From an uncultured Sphingomonas sp. (GTDB taxonomy: Bacteria > Pseudomonadota > Alphaproteobacteria > Sphingomonadales > Sphingomonadaceae): DNA of 44,717 nucleotides. The notes under the pieces were generated by a model that worked only from the letters and a program-made list of their open reading frames with translations, searched no databases and was not told where the DNA came from. Shown one piece after another: positions 32,555 through 42,566 of the stretch (position 1 is its first letter; each line of letters starts with the position of its first letter). The stretch spans positions 1 to 44,717 of the forward strand of contig NZ_CAJYVU010000059.1 of the NCBI RefSeq assembly GCF_913778135.1, in the 5' to 3' direction. The translations under genes were made by a program, and so were the position numbers.

Positions 32555-32716
32555 TCAGAAGTCGATCGCGATGCCCTTCTTCTCCCAATCGCCGTAGCGA
32601 ACCGGATCGCGGCCGAGCGGGTCTTCCGCCGGCCGCTGCATCGGCTCGGGCGCGGGGACGGGCGTGTTGGGCGTCAGATATTCGGGCGGCTTCACGTTTT
32701 CGGGTCGCTTTCCCAT
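32555..32716 (-). CDS. SDHAF4-like protein (DUF1674)
   Basis: 53 residues: MGKRPENVKPPEYL at the start, a proline-rich middle and the conserved C-terminal motif DPVRYGDWEKKGIAIDF. This ending defines the DUF1674/SDHAF4 family, whose eukaryotic members help assemble succinate dehydrogenase by protecting the flavoprotein subunit. AAAGG precedes the ATG at 32716. The same frame extends further upstream, but that part looks like the shadow of the divergent rsmB gene. sdh genes are not in the window. Confidence 0.82.
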   Translation of the reverse strand: MGKRPENVKPPEYLTPNTPVPAPEPMQRPAEDPLGRDPVRYGDWEKKGIAIDF

Positions 32717-32815
32717 GAACCGGCCTTTCGGATTGTGCGCGTGGTGCCCAAGCGACATATGGGCCGGCATGAACGGCTTCAAGACGACCGCCCTTTCCGA
32801 CGAAGCACGCGGCTG

Positions 32816-34087
32816 ATGGCGCGCGACATGACGCGGGCGGGCGAGCCGCTCGGCACCGCGCCCCGGCGGGCAGCGCTCCGCCTGCTCGACGCGGTGCTGC
32901 GGCGCGGTGAGGCGCTCGATGCCGCGCTGCCACTCGCCACGCGTGCGCTCCACGGCGGCCCTGACCGCGGCCTCGCGCACGCGATCGCCGCGGAGACGCT
33001 GCGGCGGTTGCCCGACCTGGACGCGTTGATCGACTCCGCAACGCGGCAGCGCCTACCCGACGATGCCAAGGCGCGCTTCGTGCTGCGTATCGCACTCGTG
33101 CAGGCACTGTCGCTCGGCACGCCGCCGCATGCCGCGATCGCGACCGTGCTGCCGCTGATCGATGGCGGGCCGAAGCGGTTGGTGCACGGCGTGTTCGGCA
33201 CGCTGATGCGGCAGAACGCAGCGCTGCCCGAGCAGCCGACGCTGCCCGCGCACGTGGCGGAGCGCTGGCGTACGCACTGGGGCGAGGCGATGGTCGCCGC
33301 TGCCGCGCGCGCGATCGCGGCGCCGCCGCCGCTCGACCTGACGCTGCGCGGTGACAATGTGGTTCACCCCGACGGCGTATCGCTCGCTCCCGGTCACGTT
33401 CGGGTCGAGGGAGGCGACGTGCCGACGCTCGCTGGCTATGCCGAGGGTGGCTGGTGGGTGCAGGATGTCGCAGCCTCGATCCCCGCACGGCTGATCGGGC
33501 GCGGCGCGGGCCATGCCCTCGACCTGTGCGCCGCACCTGGCGGCAAGACGCTGCAACTCGCCGCCGCCGGCTGGCAGGTCGAGGCGATCGACGTGTCGCA
33601 GACCCGCGCCGAGCGCTTGGCGCAGAATCGCGCGCGCACCGGGCTGTCGTTCGATACGGTGATCGCCGACGTGCTCGATTGGGCGCCGGCCACTACCGCC
33701 GACGCGGTGCTGATCGATGCTCCGTGCAGCGCCACCGGCATCTTCCGCCGCCACCCCGACGTGCTCTACCGCGCGCATCCGGCGGTGATCGCGGAGGCAG
33801 CGGCGTTGCAGGCGCGCATCTTCGATCGTGCGGCCGGTTGGGTGAAGCCCGGCGGCATGCTCGTCTACGCGACCTGCTCGCTTGAGCCGGACGAAGGCGA
33901 GGCGCAACTCGACCGCTTCCTTGCGGCCCATGACGATTATGCGATCGAACCGGCGCGCAGCGACGAGCTGCCCGCCGGGATCAGCGCACACTCGAACGGC
34001 TATGTCCGCACGCTGCCGACCATGCTCAGTGACGCGGGCGGCTGCGACGGGTTCTTCGTCGCACGCTTGCGCCGCGCTGGCGGATAG
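32816..34087 (+). CDS. rsmB: RsmB/NSUN-type rRNA cytosine-C5 methyltransferase
   Basis: 423 residues. An N-terminal NusB-like helical domain (residues about 15-140) is followed by a Rossmann methyltransferase. The SAM motif is DLCAAPGGKTLQLA, motif IV DAPCSATGIFRRHPDVL carries one catalytic cysteine, and motif VI ATCSLEPDEGEAQL carries the second. These cysteines are diagnostic of m5C RNA methyltransferases. The NusB-like domain favours RsmB (16S rRNA C967). The ATG at 32816 was chosen; others lie at 32828 and further upstream. It starts a plus-strand run with rpe, heparinase and purH. Confidence 0.92.
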   Translation: MARDMTRAGEPLGTAPRRAALRLLDAVLRRGEALDAALPLATRALHGGPDRGLAHAIAAETLRRLPDLDALIDSATRQRLPDDAKARFVLRIALVQALSLGTPPHAAIATVLPLIDGGPKRLVHGVFGTLMRQNAALPEQPTLPAHVAERWRTHWGEAMVAAAARAIAAPPPLDLTLRGDNVVHPDGVSLAPGHVRVEGGDVPTLAGYAEGGWWVQDVAASIPARLIGRGAGHALDLCAAPGGKTLQLAAAGWQVEAIDVSQTRAERLAQNRARTGLSFDTVIADVLDWAPATTADAVLIDAPCSATGIFRRHPDVLYRAHPAVIAEAAALQARIFDRAAGWVKPGGMLVYATCSLEPDEGEAQLDRFLAAHDDYAIEPARSDELPAGISAHSNGYVRTLPTMLSDAGGCDGFFVARLRRAGG

Positions 34088-34112
34088 CGTGGACGCACGC
34101 TAGGGCTGCGCG

Positions 34113-34775
34113 ATGCAGAAAGCCGTCCGCATCGCGCCCTCGATCCTGTCCGCCGACTTTTCCAAGCTGGGCGAGGAGGTCCGCGCGATCGACGCGGCGG
34201 GTGCCGACTGGATCCACATCGACGTGATGGACGGGCATTTCGTCCCCAACATCTCGATGGGACCGGCGGTGGTGAAGGCGATCCGCCCGCACACGACCAA
34301 ACCTTTCGACGTCCACCTGATGATCTCGCCCGTCGACGCCTACCTGGACGCCTTTGCCGAGGCCGGCGCGGACACGATCACCGTCCATCCCGAAGCGGGG
34401 CCGCACATCCACCGCTCGCTCCAGCACATCAAGTCGCTCGGCAAGCGTGCGGGCGTCGTGCTCTGTCCGGGTACGCCCGCCAAGATGCTCGACTATCTGA
34501 TCGACATGGTGGACCTGGTGCTGGTGATGAGCGTCAATCCCGGCTTTGGCGGGCAGCATTTCATCGAGAGCCAGCTGAATAAGATCGCTGCCATCCGCAA
34601 GATGATCGACGCAACCGGGCGCGACATCGACCTGGAGGTCGACGGCGGGATCGATCCTGACACCGCCAAGCGCGCGATCGAAGCCGGTGCCGACGCGCTG
34701 GTCGCAGGCACCGCCACCTTCCGCGGCGGCCCCGAGGCCTACGCCGGCAACATCCAGGCGATTCGCGGCGAATGA
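34113..34775 (+). CDS. rpe: Ribulose-phosphate 3-epimerase
   Basis: 220 residues of a TIM barrel: [17 protein letters not shown], the metal-binding [33 protein letters not shown], and LEVDGGI near the C terminus. It interconverts ribulose-5-phosphate and xylulose-5-phosphate. It lies 25 bases after rsmB. Its stop overlaps the next start by ATGA, so it is translationally coupled to the heparinase-like gene. Confidence 0.96.
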   Translation: MQKAVRIAPSILSADFSKLGEEVRAIDAAGADWIHIDVMDGHFVPNISMGPAVVKAIRPHTTKPFDVHLMISPVDAYLDAFAEAGADTITVHPEAGPHIHRSLQHIKSLGKRAGVVLCPGTPAKMLDYLIDMVDLVLVMSVNPGFGGQHFIESQLNKIAAIRKMIDATGRDIDLEVDGGIDPDTAKRAIEAGADALVAGTATFRGGPEAYAGNIQAIRGE

Positions 34776-36511
34776 GCGACGCGCGCGCCGACGAGCAACG
34801 GGATGGCGGCGCGCGCGACACGATCGACGCGGGCCATCGCATGGTGCGCGCGGTGGGTGAGGGAAATGCGTCGCTTGGACAGCGCGTTGCGGATTACTTC
34901 GACCGACTGACGTGGCGCACACCGATCCACGACATGCGGCTGAAGGGCCGTTATCCGCGCAAGTTGCTCGCCGTACCGGCCGATCCAATCGCCGGCAGCG
35001 CGGAATATGGCGAGGCGCTGACCGCGGGGTGGCTGGCGTGGCGCACCGAGTTCCGCGCGCTCGACGAGGTGACGTTCGCGTCGAGCATCGGCAGCACCGC
35101 GTTCGACGACCACGCGCAGAGCTTCGCCTGGCTTCGCGACCTGTGGGCGACGCCTGATCGTACCGCCGCGACGCGCACGGCGGAAATCCTGACGCAGCGC
35201 TGGCTCGCGGTACATGGTGAACGCGTGACCGAGCGCGGCTGGCGCCCCGATCTGTGGGGGCGGCGCATGCTGATATGGACCGCCCACGCACCGCTGCTCC
35301 TGTCGTCCACCGACCTGATCTATCGCAGCAGCGTGCTGAGCGCGCTCGCGCGCGGCGCACGCCACCTCGACCGCACCGCGGAAAAGACCCCGGTCGGCGT
35401 GCGTCGCATCGCCGCCTGGTGCGGCGTCGTCGCGGCCGGGCTGCTCATCCCCGGTGGCGATCCGCGCCGCGCGATCGGCGAGGCCGGGCTGGAGCGTGCG
35501 CTGGCCATGTCGATCGGCAGCGACGGCGGCATCGCCAGCCGGAGCCCACGCGATCAGTTGGACGCGATCGAGCTGCTCGCGTGCCTGCGTGCAGCCTATG
35601 ATGCGCGGCGGCTCGATCTGCCCGAGGCGGTCGCGCAGGTGCTGGCGCGGATGGTGTCGGCGATGCTCGGGACGATGATGGGCGACGCGGGCCTGTCGAG
35701 CTGGCAGGGGTCCGGGCCGATCGCCGCGGACGAGGTGCAGGCGGTGCTCCATGCCAGCCGCGTGGTGCGGCGCCCGCTGCGGCAGGCGAGCAACCGTGGC
35801 TATCAACGCATCGCGGCGGCGCGCAGCGTGCTGGTGATGGATGCGGCGCCCCCGCCCACCGCGCCGAGTGCGGCAGGCGCGTGCGCGTCGACACTGGCGT
35901 TCGAACTGTCGGATGGCGAGCAGCGTGTCGTCGTCAATTGCGGCGGTGCAGGGATGATCGCGGACGCCGGGCTGTCGGCAGGGCTGCGCTCCACCGCCGC
36001 GCATTCAACGCTGGTGCTCGCCGACAGCAACTCGACCGCGCTGCTGCCCGATGGCGCGCTCGGGCGCGGCGTGAGCGAGGTCGACCTGTCGCGGCAGGAA
36101 TCGGACGCGGGCAGCCGGATCGAGGCGCGTCACGACGGCTACGCCCGACGCTTTGGCTTTCGCCATCATCGCACGCTGACGATGGCTGCCGACGGGCTGG
36201 AACTGCGTGGCGACGACTCGCTGGTACCGACGGGCAAGCGGGCGGCGCGCGGACAGGTGCCGTTCGCGATCCGCTTTCACCTGGGTTCGGGCGTCGAGGT
36301 GCTGGCGAGCCCCGACGCGCAAGGGGCGACGCTGATGACACCGGGCGGCATAACGTGGCACTTCCGCGCGGGTGGCGCGACCGTGGTGATCGAGGACAGC
36401 GTGTGGATCGATCCCGAGGGTCAGGTCGTGCCGACCAGGCAGATCGTGGCGGGCGGCAGCGCCGACCCGGGCGGCGCGAGCGTCAGTTGGGTCTTCAAGC
36501 GCACACGGTGA
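34772..36511 (+). CDS. Heparinase II/III family protein
   Basis: 579 residues with an N-terminal helical toroid-like region (residues about 1-320) and a C-terminal beta-sandwich carrying the heparinase II/III segment ([20 protein letters not shown], about residue 408). No signal peptide is seen, which is unusual for a polysaccharide lyase acting outside the cell. In alphaproteobacteria this family is often found next to purH, so a housekeeping cell-envelope role is possible. It overlaps rpe at its start. An imperfect copy of the last 30 bases follows its stop (see findings). Confidence 0.85.
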   Translation: MSDARADEQRDGGARDTIDAGHRMVRAVGEGNASLGQRVADYFDRLTWRTPIHDMRLKGRYPRKLLAVPADPIAGSAEYGEALTAGWLAWRTEFRALDEVTFASSIGSTAFDDHAQSFAWLRDLWATPDRTAATRTAEILTQRWLAVHGERVTERGWRPDLWGRRMLIWTAHAPLLLSSTDLIYRSSVLSALARGARHLDRTAEKTPVGVRRIAAWCGVVAAGLLIPGGDPRRAIGEAGLERALAMSIGSDGGIASRSPRDQLDAIELLACLRAAYDARRLDLPEAVAQVLARMVSAMLGTMMGDAGLSSWQGSGPIAADEVQAVLHASRVVRRPLRQASNRGYQRIAAARSVLVMDAAPPPTAPSAAGACASTLAFELSDGEQRVVVNCGGAGMIADAGLSAGLRSTAAHSTLVLADSNSTALLPDGALGRGVSEVDLSRQESDAGSRIEARHDGYARRFGFRHHRTLTMAADGLELRGDDSLVPTGKRAARGQVPFAIRFHLGSGVEVLASPDAQGATLMTPGGITWHFRAGGATVVIEDSVWIDPEGQVVPTRQIVAGGSADPGGASVSWVFKRTR

Positions 36512-36559
36512 ACTGGCCCTTGAAGCGCGCCCGCTGAGCGGCCAAGGCCCCCGGAAACC

Positions 36560-38143
36560 ATGAGTACAGCCATGACCAGCATCACGATCAAGCGCGCGCT
36601 TCTTTCCGTTTCCGACAAGACGGGGGTGGTCGACCTCGCCCGCGCGCTCGCCGACAAGGGGGTCGAACTCGTCTCGACCGGAGGCACCGCAAAAGCGCTG
36701 CGCGATGCCGGGTTCGACGTGCGCGACGTATCCGATCTGACCGGCTTTCCCGAGATGATGGACGGGCGCGTCAAGACATTGCACCCGATGGTGCACGGCG
36801 GGCTGCTGGCGGTGCGCGACGATGCGGCGCACGCCGCGTCAATGCAGGAGCACGATATCGGTGCGATCGACCTTGTGGTCGTCAACCTCTACCCCTTCGA
36901 GGCGACGGTCGCAAAGGGGGCTGAGCGCGACGAGGTGGTCGAGAACATCGACATCGGCGGCCCGAGCATGGTGCGCTCCGCGGCAAAGAACCATGCCTAT
37001 GTTGCAATCGTCACCGACCCCGCAGATTACGCGCTGGTCGCAGAGGGCGAGACCAGCCTCGATGACCGCAAGCGGCTGGCGGCAAAGGCGTTCGCGCTGA
37101 CCGCAGCGTATGATGGCGCGATCGCGCGCTGGTTCGGGCAGGTCGACCAGGGCGCGGCCTTCCCAGACGTACTGCCGCTAACGCTCCGACGGCAAGGCGA
37201 GCCGCTGCGTTACGGCGAGAACCCGCACCAGTCCGCGGCCTTCTACGCCGCGAACGACGGAGTGCGCGGCGTCGGACAGGCGCGACAGGTGCAGGGCAAG
37301 GCGTTGTCATACAACAATTACAACGATGCCGACGCAGCACTGGAGCTTGTGGCGGAGTTCCGCGACGCCGCACCCACCTGCGTGATCGTCAAGCATGCCA
37401 ATCCATGCGGCGTCGCGACGGCCGCGACGTTGGAGGAAGCGTACGCGCAGGCGTTCGCGTGCGATACTGTCTCGGCGTTTGGCGGTATCATCGCGCTCAA
37501 CCGTCCGCTCGATGCGGCGACTGCGAAGGCGATCACCGGCATCTTCACCGAGGTGGTGGTGGCACCCGACGCCGACGAGAAGGCGATCGCGCTGTTCGCC
37601 GCCAAGAAGAACCTGCGGCTGCTGCTGACCGGCGACCTGCCCGAGCCTGCGCGCGGCGGATTGTTCGCGAAGTCGATCGCGGGCGGCTGGCTGGTGCAGG
37701 GGCGCGACAATGGTGTCCTCAACGACAACATGATGAAAGTCGTGACCAGGCGCCAGCCGACCGCGCAGGAACTGGCAGACTGCCGCTTCGCCTGGACGAT
37801 CGCCAAGCACGTCAAGTCGAACGCGATTGTCTACGCGAAGGACGGTGCGACCGCAGGCGTCGGCGCGGGGCAGATGAACCGGCTCGAGTCCGCGCGGATC
37901 GCCGCGTGGAAGGCCAAGGATGCGGCCGAGAAGGCGGGCTGGAACGAGCCACGTACGATCGGCTCGGCGGTCGCCTCCGACGCGTTCTTCCCCTTTGCCG
38001 ATGGATTGATGGCGGCGGTCGAGGCGGGTGCCACGGCGGTTATCCAGCCGGGCGGATCGATCCGCGACGACGAGGTGGTCGCTGCCGCCGACGCAGCGGG
38101 GCTGGCGATGGTGTTCACCGGCATGCGCCACTTCCGGCACTGA
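36560..38143 (+). CDS. purH: Bifunctional AICAR transformylase / IMP cyclohydrolase
   Basis: 527 residues. The N-terminal cyclohydrolase (MGS-like) domain has [26 protein letters not shown] and [15 protein letters not shown]. The transformylase domain has [22 protein letters not shown] and [10 protein letters not shown], and ends [10 protein letters not shown]. It performs the last two steps of purine synthesis to IMP. ATG at 36560 was taken, with another four codons later. Its terminator lies inside the end of the convergent flippase gene, six bases further on. Confidence 0.97.
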   Translation: MSTAMTSITIKRALLSVSDKTGVVDLARALADKGVELVSTGGTAKALRDAGFDVRDVSDLTGFPEMMDGRVKTLHPMVHGGLLAVRDDAAHAASMQEHDIGAIDLVVVNLYPFEATVAKGAERDEVVENIDIGGPSMVRSAAKNHAYVAIVTDPADYALVAEGETSLDDRKRLAAKAFALTAAYDGAIARWFGQVDQGAAFPDVLPLTLRRQGEPLRYGENPHQSAAFYAANDGVRGVGQARQVQGKALSYNNYNDADAALELVAEFRDAAPTCVIVKHANPCGVATAATLEEAYAQAFACDTVSAFGGIIALNRPLDAATAKAITGIFTEVVVAPDADEKAIALFAAKKNLRLLLTGDLPEPARGGLFAKSIAGGWLVQGRDNGVLNDNMMKVVTRRQPTAQELADCRFAWTIAKHVKSNAIVYAKDGATAGVGAGQMNRLESARIAAWKAKDAAEKAGWNEPRTIGSAVASDAFFPFADGLMAAVEAGATAVIQPGGSIRDDEVVAAADAAGLAMVFTGMRHFRH

Positions 38144-38149
38144 TGCCGA

Positions 38150-39688
38150 CTAACTGGTGAAGCCACCCTCCTTCGGCAGGGTGGCTTCTTCGGCCTTGGG
38201 CATCTTGGTGAACAAGGAGCGGTCTTCAGGTCCGAAGGCATAGCGCCAGATCATCCACAGGTAGATCGCGGCGGTCGCCGGAATGCCGACGGCCAGCTGG
38301 ATCGCGCGGTGCCCGGGTGGCAGCAGCGTGAAGGTTCCGCCCACCAGCCCCGCGGCGACTGCCGCCCAGGCGAGCGGCCAGCGCATCGGCGACACCGATG
38401 CGCCCAGCATCCGCCGCAGCACGCGCGCCTTGATGACCGAGGTCAGCAGCAGCGTCACCATCAGCGCGACCGGCGCACCCGCGGCCTGCTCGGTCAGGCC
38501 AAAGCCAAAGCCGCGCATCCCGAGAATGAACGCGAACGACAGCGCTACCTGCACACCCAACATCGTCGCCGAGATTACGAGGTTGCGATGACGCGCCATA
38601 TAGACGAGCGCGGATTCGCTGACCGCGCCGGTCGATGCGAACACCTCCGCAAACAGTAGGAACACCATCGCCGCCGCGCCGCTCTCGAACTGTGCGCCGA
38701 CCGAGGCCATCACCGCCTTGCGCGGGATCGACGCCATCAACGCGAGGCATAATTGCGCCGCGATGATCCAGAACGCGACCTGCCGCACCTGCCGCGCGAT
38801 CGCACCATAGTCGCGCCGCGCGAGGCTCTGCGTCACGACGGGTCCGAGGATCGGGTCGAAGCTGGTCTTGAGCTTCTGCGGCAGGCTCGCGACCTGTTGC
38901 GCCATGTAATAGATGCCGACCACCCCTGGCGCGAACAGTACGCCCAGCACGATGCGGTCGACGTTGCGGCTGCCCCACTCCAATGCATCGGCACCCGCGA
39001 GCGGCGCATTGGCGCGGGCGAGCTGGAACAGTCCACGCAAATGCGGCGACCAGCCGGTCGGGATGCCATAGCTGCGCACCAGCGGCACGATGCTGGCGAT
39101 CAGCGCCGCGGTCATCGACGCGACGTAGGACAGGATCAGCCCGTCGCGCAGCGTGAAGAAGGAGAAGGCGTAGGCCGCACCCGACAGCGTCCAAGGCTCG
39201 ACCACCGCGCGTGCGGTGACGCTCGCTTTCACGTCGTGGCGGTAGGCGAGCGCGGCGAGACTCACGTCGGAGAGCGCGGGCGCGAGTATAATGAGCGGGA
39301 AAAAGCGATCGAGCCCGGTGATCCAGCTGCTCGGGTACATCAGCTGCGGAAAGGCGCACAGCAGTGCGCTCGCACACAGCGATACGATCAGCGCGACCGT
39401 CAGCGCATCCGCGACGACCGCGTTGTGCGGTCGGTCAGTGCTGCTCAGCGCCTGCGCGAGCCCGCGCTTCAACCCCAGCGTTGCCACCAGCGCGGCGAGT
39501 TCGACCACCACCACTGCGATCGCAAAGCGCCCGACCAGCGCCGCGCCGTAGAGATGCCCGGCGATGAACAGGAACGGAATGCGCGCGCCCAGCCGCAGCA
39601 CGAACCCCGCGACGTTGGTGCGCCCGCCCTTGGCGAGCGCCGCGATGTCCTTCTGCTCGGCCGGCACGGCGCCGGCGACGCTCGTCAA
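38150..39688 (-). CDS. Wzx-like polysaccharide flippase (MOP superfamily)
   Basis: 512 residues with about twelve to fourteen membrane helices and the polysaccharide-flippase pattern ([20 protein letters not shown] near the N terminus, [19 protein letters not shown] in mid-protein). Such proteins turn lipid-linked sugars across the inner membrane. The only reasonable start is the TTG at 39688, inside a TTGA overlap with the polA stop, so it is translated by coupling to polA. The last eleven codons form the purH terminator hairpin. It may serve the glycan made by wecB/wecC, but nothing here proves it. Confidence 0.85.
   Translation of the reverse strand: MTSVAGAVPAEQKDIAALAKGGRTNVAGFVLRLGARIPFLFIAGHLYGAALVGRFAIAVVVVELAALVATLGLKRGLAQALSSTDRPHNAVVADALTVALIVSLCASALLCAFPQLMYPSSWITGLDRFFPLIILAPALSDVSLAALAYRHDVKASVTARAVVEPWTLSGAAYAFSFFTLRDGLILSYVASMTAALIASIVPLVRSYGIPTGWSPHLRGLFQLARANAPLAGADALEWGSRNVDRIVLGVLFAPGVVGIYYMAQQVASLPQKLKTSFDPILGPVVTQSLARRDYGAIARQVRQVAFWIIAAQLCLALMASIPRKAVMASVGAQFESGAAAMVFLLFAEVFASTGAVSESALVYMARHRNLVISATMLGVQVALSFAFILGMRGFGFGLTEQAAGAPVALMVTLLLTSVIKARVLRRMLGASVSPMRWPLAWAAVAAGLVGGTFTLLPPGHRAIQLAVGIPATAAIYLWMIWRYAFGPEDRSLFTKMPKAEEATLPKEGGFTS
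38159..38192 (+). terminator. purH: purH terminator embedded in the flippase coding end
   Basis: GAAGCCACCCT (38159-38169) and AGGGTGGCTTC (38178-38188) form a perfect eleven-base stem around CCTTCGGC, followed by TTCTT on the plus strand. It lies wholly within the coding sequence of the convergent flippase, where it encodes the C-terminal residues ATLPKEGGF. Confidence 0.78.
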
Positions 39689-42468
39689 TGCGCCGCTCCC
39701 CAGCTCGCCCCCGTGCCGATCTCGACACCCAGCGGCACGTCGAGCTTGACCGCAGGCTCGGCCGCGGTAGCCATGACGCGCTCGATCACCTCGCGTGCCG
39801 CGTCGACCTCCGCGTCCGCGACCTCGAACACCAGTTCGTCGTGAACCTGGAGTAGCATGTGCGTGTTCGTGAGCCCGGCGGCGGCGAGTGCGGGCTCCAT
39901 CCGCACCATCGCGCGCTTGATGATGTCGGCGCTGGTCCCCTGGATCGGCGCGTTGATGGCGGCGCGCTCTGCACCCTGCCGTTCGTTCTGCACCTTGCTG
40001 CGAATGCGCGGGAAGTGCGTCTTGCGCCCGAATAGGGTAGTGGTGAAACCGCGCTCACGCACCCCCGTCAGCGTCTCCGCGATGTAGCGGTTGATGCCGG
40101 GGAAGCGATCGAAATAGCGGTCGATCATCGCTTGCGCCTCGTCCGCCGAGATGTCGAGCCGGCCGGCGAGCCCCCAGCGGCTGATGCCGTAGAGGATCGC
40201 GAAATTGATCGTCTTGGCGCGCGCGCGATTGTCGCGCGTCACCTCGCCGAACAGCTCCTGCGCGGTCAGGCTGTGGATGTCGTCGCCGTTCGCGAACGCC
40301 TGCTTCAGCGCGGGCACGTCGGCCATGTGCGCCGCCAGCCGCAGCTCGATCTGCGAGTAATCGGCGGCGAGGATGACGTGGCCGGGTTGTGCCACGAACG
40401 CGTCGCGGATCTGGCGGCCGACCTCCTGCCGGATCGGTATGTTCTGCAGGTTCGGATCAGAGGACGACAGCCGCCCGGTTTGCGCACCCGTCAGCGAGTA
40501 GCTGGTGTGGACACGACCGGTCGACGCATTGATCTGTTCCTGCAACGTGTCGGTGTAGGTGTTCTTGAGCTTGGTCAGCCCGCGCCAGTCAAGAACCTTG
40601 CGCGCGATCTCGGCACCAGCCGAGTCCTTGTCGGCGGCGAGGCGTTCGAGTTCGTTGACGTCGGTCGAATAGACCCCGCTCTTGCCCTTGCGCCCGCCCT
40701 TCAAGCCCAGCCGCTCGAACAGCACGTCGCCGAGTTGCTTTGGGCTGCCTATCGTAAATGGACCGCCGGCGAGATCGTGGACCACAACCTCAAGCGCGGC
40801 GATCTGCGTCGTGAAGTCCGCCGACAATGCCGCCAGCCGCTCGCGATCGACCATGATCCCGCGCTGTTCCATGCGGGCGATGACGGGAACGAGCGCACGA
40901 TCGACCATCTCGTAGACGCGGGTGGCACTTTCCGCGGGCAGCCGCGGCTTGAAGCGGCGCCACAGCCTCAGCGTCACGTCGGCGTCCTCCGCGGCGTAGC
41001 GGGTCGCCGCCTTCAGATCGACCTCATGGAAACCGAGTGCCTTCTTGCCCGTGCCGACCACGTCCTTGTAGGCGATGCACGAATGCTGGAGGTGCGTCGC
41101 GGCGAGTTCGTCCATGCCGTGACCGTGAAGCCCTGCGTCGAGGTCGAAGCTCATCACGATCGTGTCGTCGAGCGGCGCGATCCTCACGTCGCCCAGCCCG
41201 TTGGCCGCATAGGCGCGGTTGAGCACGATCAGGTCGTACTTGAAATTGTGCCCGACCTTGAGGACGCCGGCGTCCTCCAGCAGCGGCTTGAGCTTGGCGA
41301 GCACCAGCGCCGCGTCGAGCTGCGCCGGGCGTTCGGCGAACATGTCGCTGCCGCCGTGAGCCAATGGAACATAGCAGGCGCGGTTTGGAGCGAGCGCGAT
41401 CGAGAGGCCGACGAGGGTGGCTAACATCGGGTCTTTGGACGTCGTCTCGGTATCGAGCGCGAGCCAGCCCTGAGATCGCGCGGCGGCGATCCATTCGTCG
41501 AGCTTGGCCTCGTCGACCACCGTTTCGTAGCCGTCGTGGTCGCACGCCGGCTCGTCGTCGAACTGGACGCCGGGCACCTTGGCCTCGGGCGCGGGCGCGT
41601 CAGCGACCTGGCCTAGCCGCGAGAGCAGCGACTTGAAGCCGTGATGTTCGAGAAAGGCGCGCAAGGGCGCCTCGGGAATGCCCTTGAGCGCCAGATCCTC
41701 GAGCGGTTCGGGCAGCGGCACGTCGCAGGCGAGTTCGACCAGTCGCCTGGACAGCCGCGCGTTGTCGGCGTGTTCGAGCAGATTGTCCTTCAACTTGCTC
41801 TTCTTCATCTCGGGTGCGGCGGCGAGCACACCCTCGACGTCGCCGAACTCCTGGATCAGCTTGGCCGCGGTCTTGGGACCGACGCCGGGCACGCCGGGCA
41901 CGTTGTCGACCGAATCTCCCATCAGCGCGAGCACCTCGCCGACCTTGGCCGGGGGCACGCCGAACTTCGCCTCGACATCCGCCGCCATCAGACGGCGATT
42001 GTTCATCGTGTCGAGCATGTCGAGGCTGCCGTCCTCGACCAACTGCATCAAATCCTTGTCCGACGACACGATGGTCACCTGCCAGCCTTCAGCCAGCGCC
42101 GCCTTGGCGTAGCTGGCGATCAGGTCGTCGGCCTCCCATCCCTGTTCCTCGATGCAGGGCAGCGAGAAGGCGCGGGTCGCATCGCGGATCATCGGAAATT
42201 GCGGAACGAGATCCTCGGGTGGCGGCGGGCGGTGCGCCTTGTACTGGTCGTACATCTCGTTGCGGAAGGTGACCGACGATTTATCGAGGATGACCGCCAT
42301 GTGCGTCGGCCCGTCGGCCTTGTGCAGGTCGTCCGCCAACCGCCACAGCATCGAGGCGTAGCCGTAGACCGCGCCGGCCGGCTCGCCATGCTTGTTGGTG
42401 AGCGGCGGCAAACGGTGATAGGCGCGGAAGATGTAGCCCGAACCGTCGACTAGATAGAGATGCGGCAT
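39685..42468 (-). CDS. polA: DNA polymerase I
   Basis: 927 residues with all three parts. The 5' nuclease domain begins MPHLYLVDGSGYIFRAYH and includes SSDKDLMQLV and GVPGVGPKTAAKLI. The 3'-5' exonuclease keeps its acidic residues (ALDTETTSKDP, GHNFKYD, YAAEDADVTL), so proofreading should be active. The polymerase has DYSQIELRLAAH, the O-helix RAKTINFAILYG and VHDELVFEV. It fills gaps in repair and removes primers. The ATG at 42468 was chosen by homology; the open frame continues further upstream without family-like sequence. The flippase start overlaps its stop. Confidence 0.97.
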   Translation of the reverse strand: MPHLYLVDGSGYIFRAYHRLPPLTNKHGEPAGAVYGYASMLWRLADDLHKADGPTHMAVILDKSSVTFRNEMYDQYKAHRPPPPEDLVPQFPMIRDATRAFSLPCIEEQGWEADDLIASYAKAALAEGWQVTIVSSDKDLMQLVEDGSLDMLDTMNNRRLMAADVEAKFGVPPAKVGEVLALMGDSVDNVPGVPGVGPKTAAKLIQEFGDVEGVLAAAPEMKKSKLKDNLLEHADNARLSRRLVELACDVPLPEPLEDLALKGIPEAPLRAFLEHHGFKSLLSRLGQVADAPAPEAKVPGVQFDDEPACDHDGYETVVDEAKLDEWIAAARSQGWLALDTETTSKDPMLATLVGLSIALAPNRACYVPLAHGGSDMFAERPAQLDAALVLAKLKPLLEDAGVLKVGHNFKYDLIVLNRAYAANGLGDVRIAPLDDTIVMSFDLDAGLHGHGMDELAATHLQHSCIAYKDVVGTGKKALGFHEVDLKAATRYAAEDADVTLRLWRRFKPRLPAESATRVYEMVDRALVPVIARMEQRGIMVDRERLAALSADFTTQIAALEVVVHDLAGGPFTIGSPKQLGDVLFERLGLKGGRKGKSGVYSTDVNELERLAADKDSAGAEIARKVLDWRGLTKLKNTYTDTLQEQINASTGRVHTSYSLTGAQTGRLSSSDPNLQNIPIRQEVGRQIRDAFVAQPGHVILAADYSQIELRLAAHMADVPALKQAFANGDDIHSLTAQELFGEVTRDNRARAKTINFAILYGISRWGLAGRLDISADEAQAMIDRYFDRFPGINRYIAETLTGVRERGFTTTLFGRKTHFPRIRSKVQNERQGAERAAINAPIQGTSADIIKRAMVRMEPALAAAGLTNTHMLLQVHDELVFEVADAEVDAAREVIERVMATAAEPAVKLDVPLGVEIGTGASWGAAH

Positions 42469-42481
42469 GACCGCTGGCTTA

Positions 42482-42509
42482 GGCGGTTTCAGGCCATCGC
42501 GAAACCGCC
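42482..42509. repeat. Nine-base perfect hairpin upstream of polA
   Basis: GGCGGTTTC (42482-42490) pairs with GAAACCGCC (42501-42509) around ten bases. It lies between the beta-lactamase-like gene and polA, 14 bases before the polA ATG on the minus strand, so it may act as a terminator for the upstream gene or lie in the polA leader. Confidence 0.5.
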
Positions 42510-42529
42510 GCGCTGCGCTTCGGTCACGC

Positions 42530-42551
42530 GGCGTTGCGAAAGCGCAACGCC
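42530..42551. terminator. Nine-base hairpin with tetraloop after the beta-lactamase-like gene
   Basis: GGCGTTGCG (42530-42538) and CGCAACGCC (42543-42551) pair perfectly around AAAG (CTTT on the minus strand). It begins 15 bases after the upstream gene's stop on the minus strand. No T-run follows, and a second hairpin stands just beyond. Confidence 0.55.
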
Positions 42552-42566
42552 TGCGACATCGAGGAC

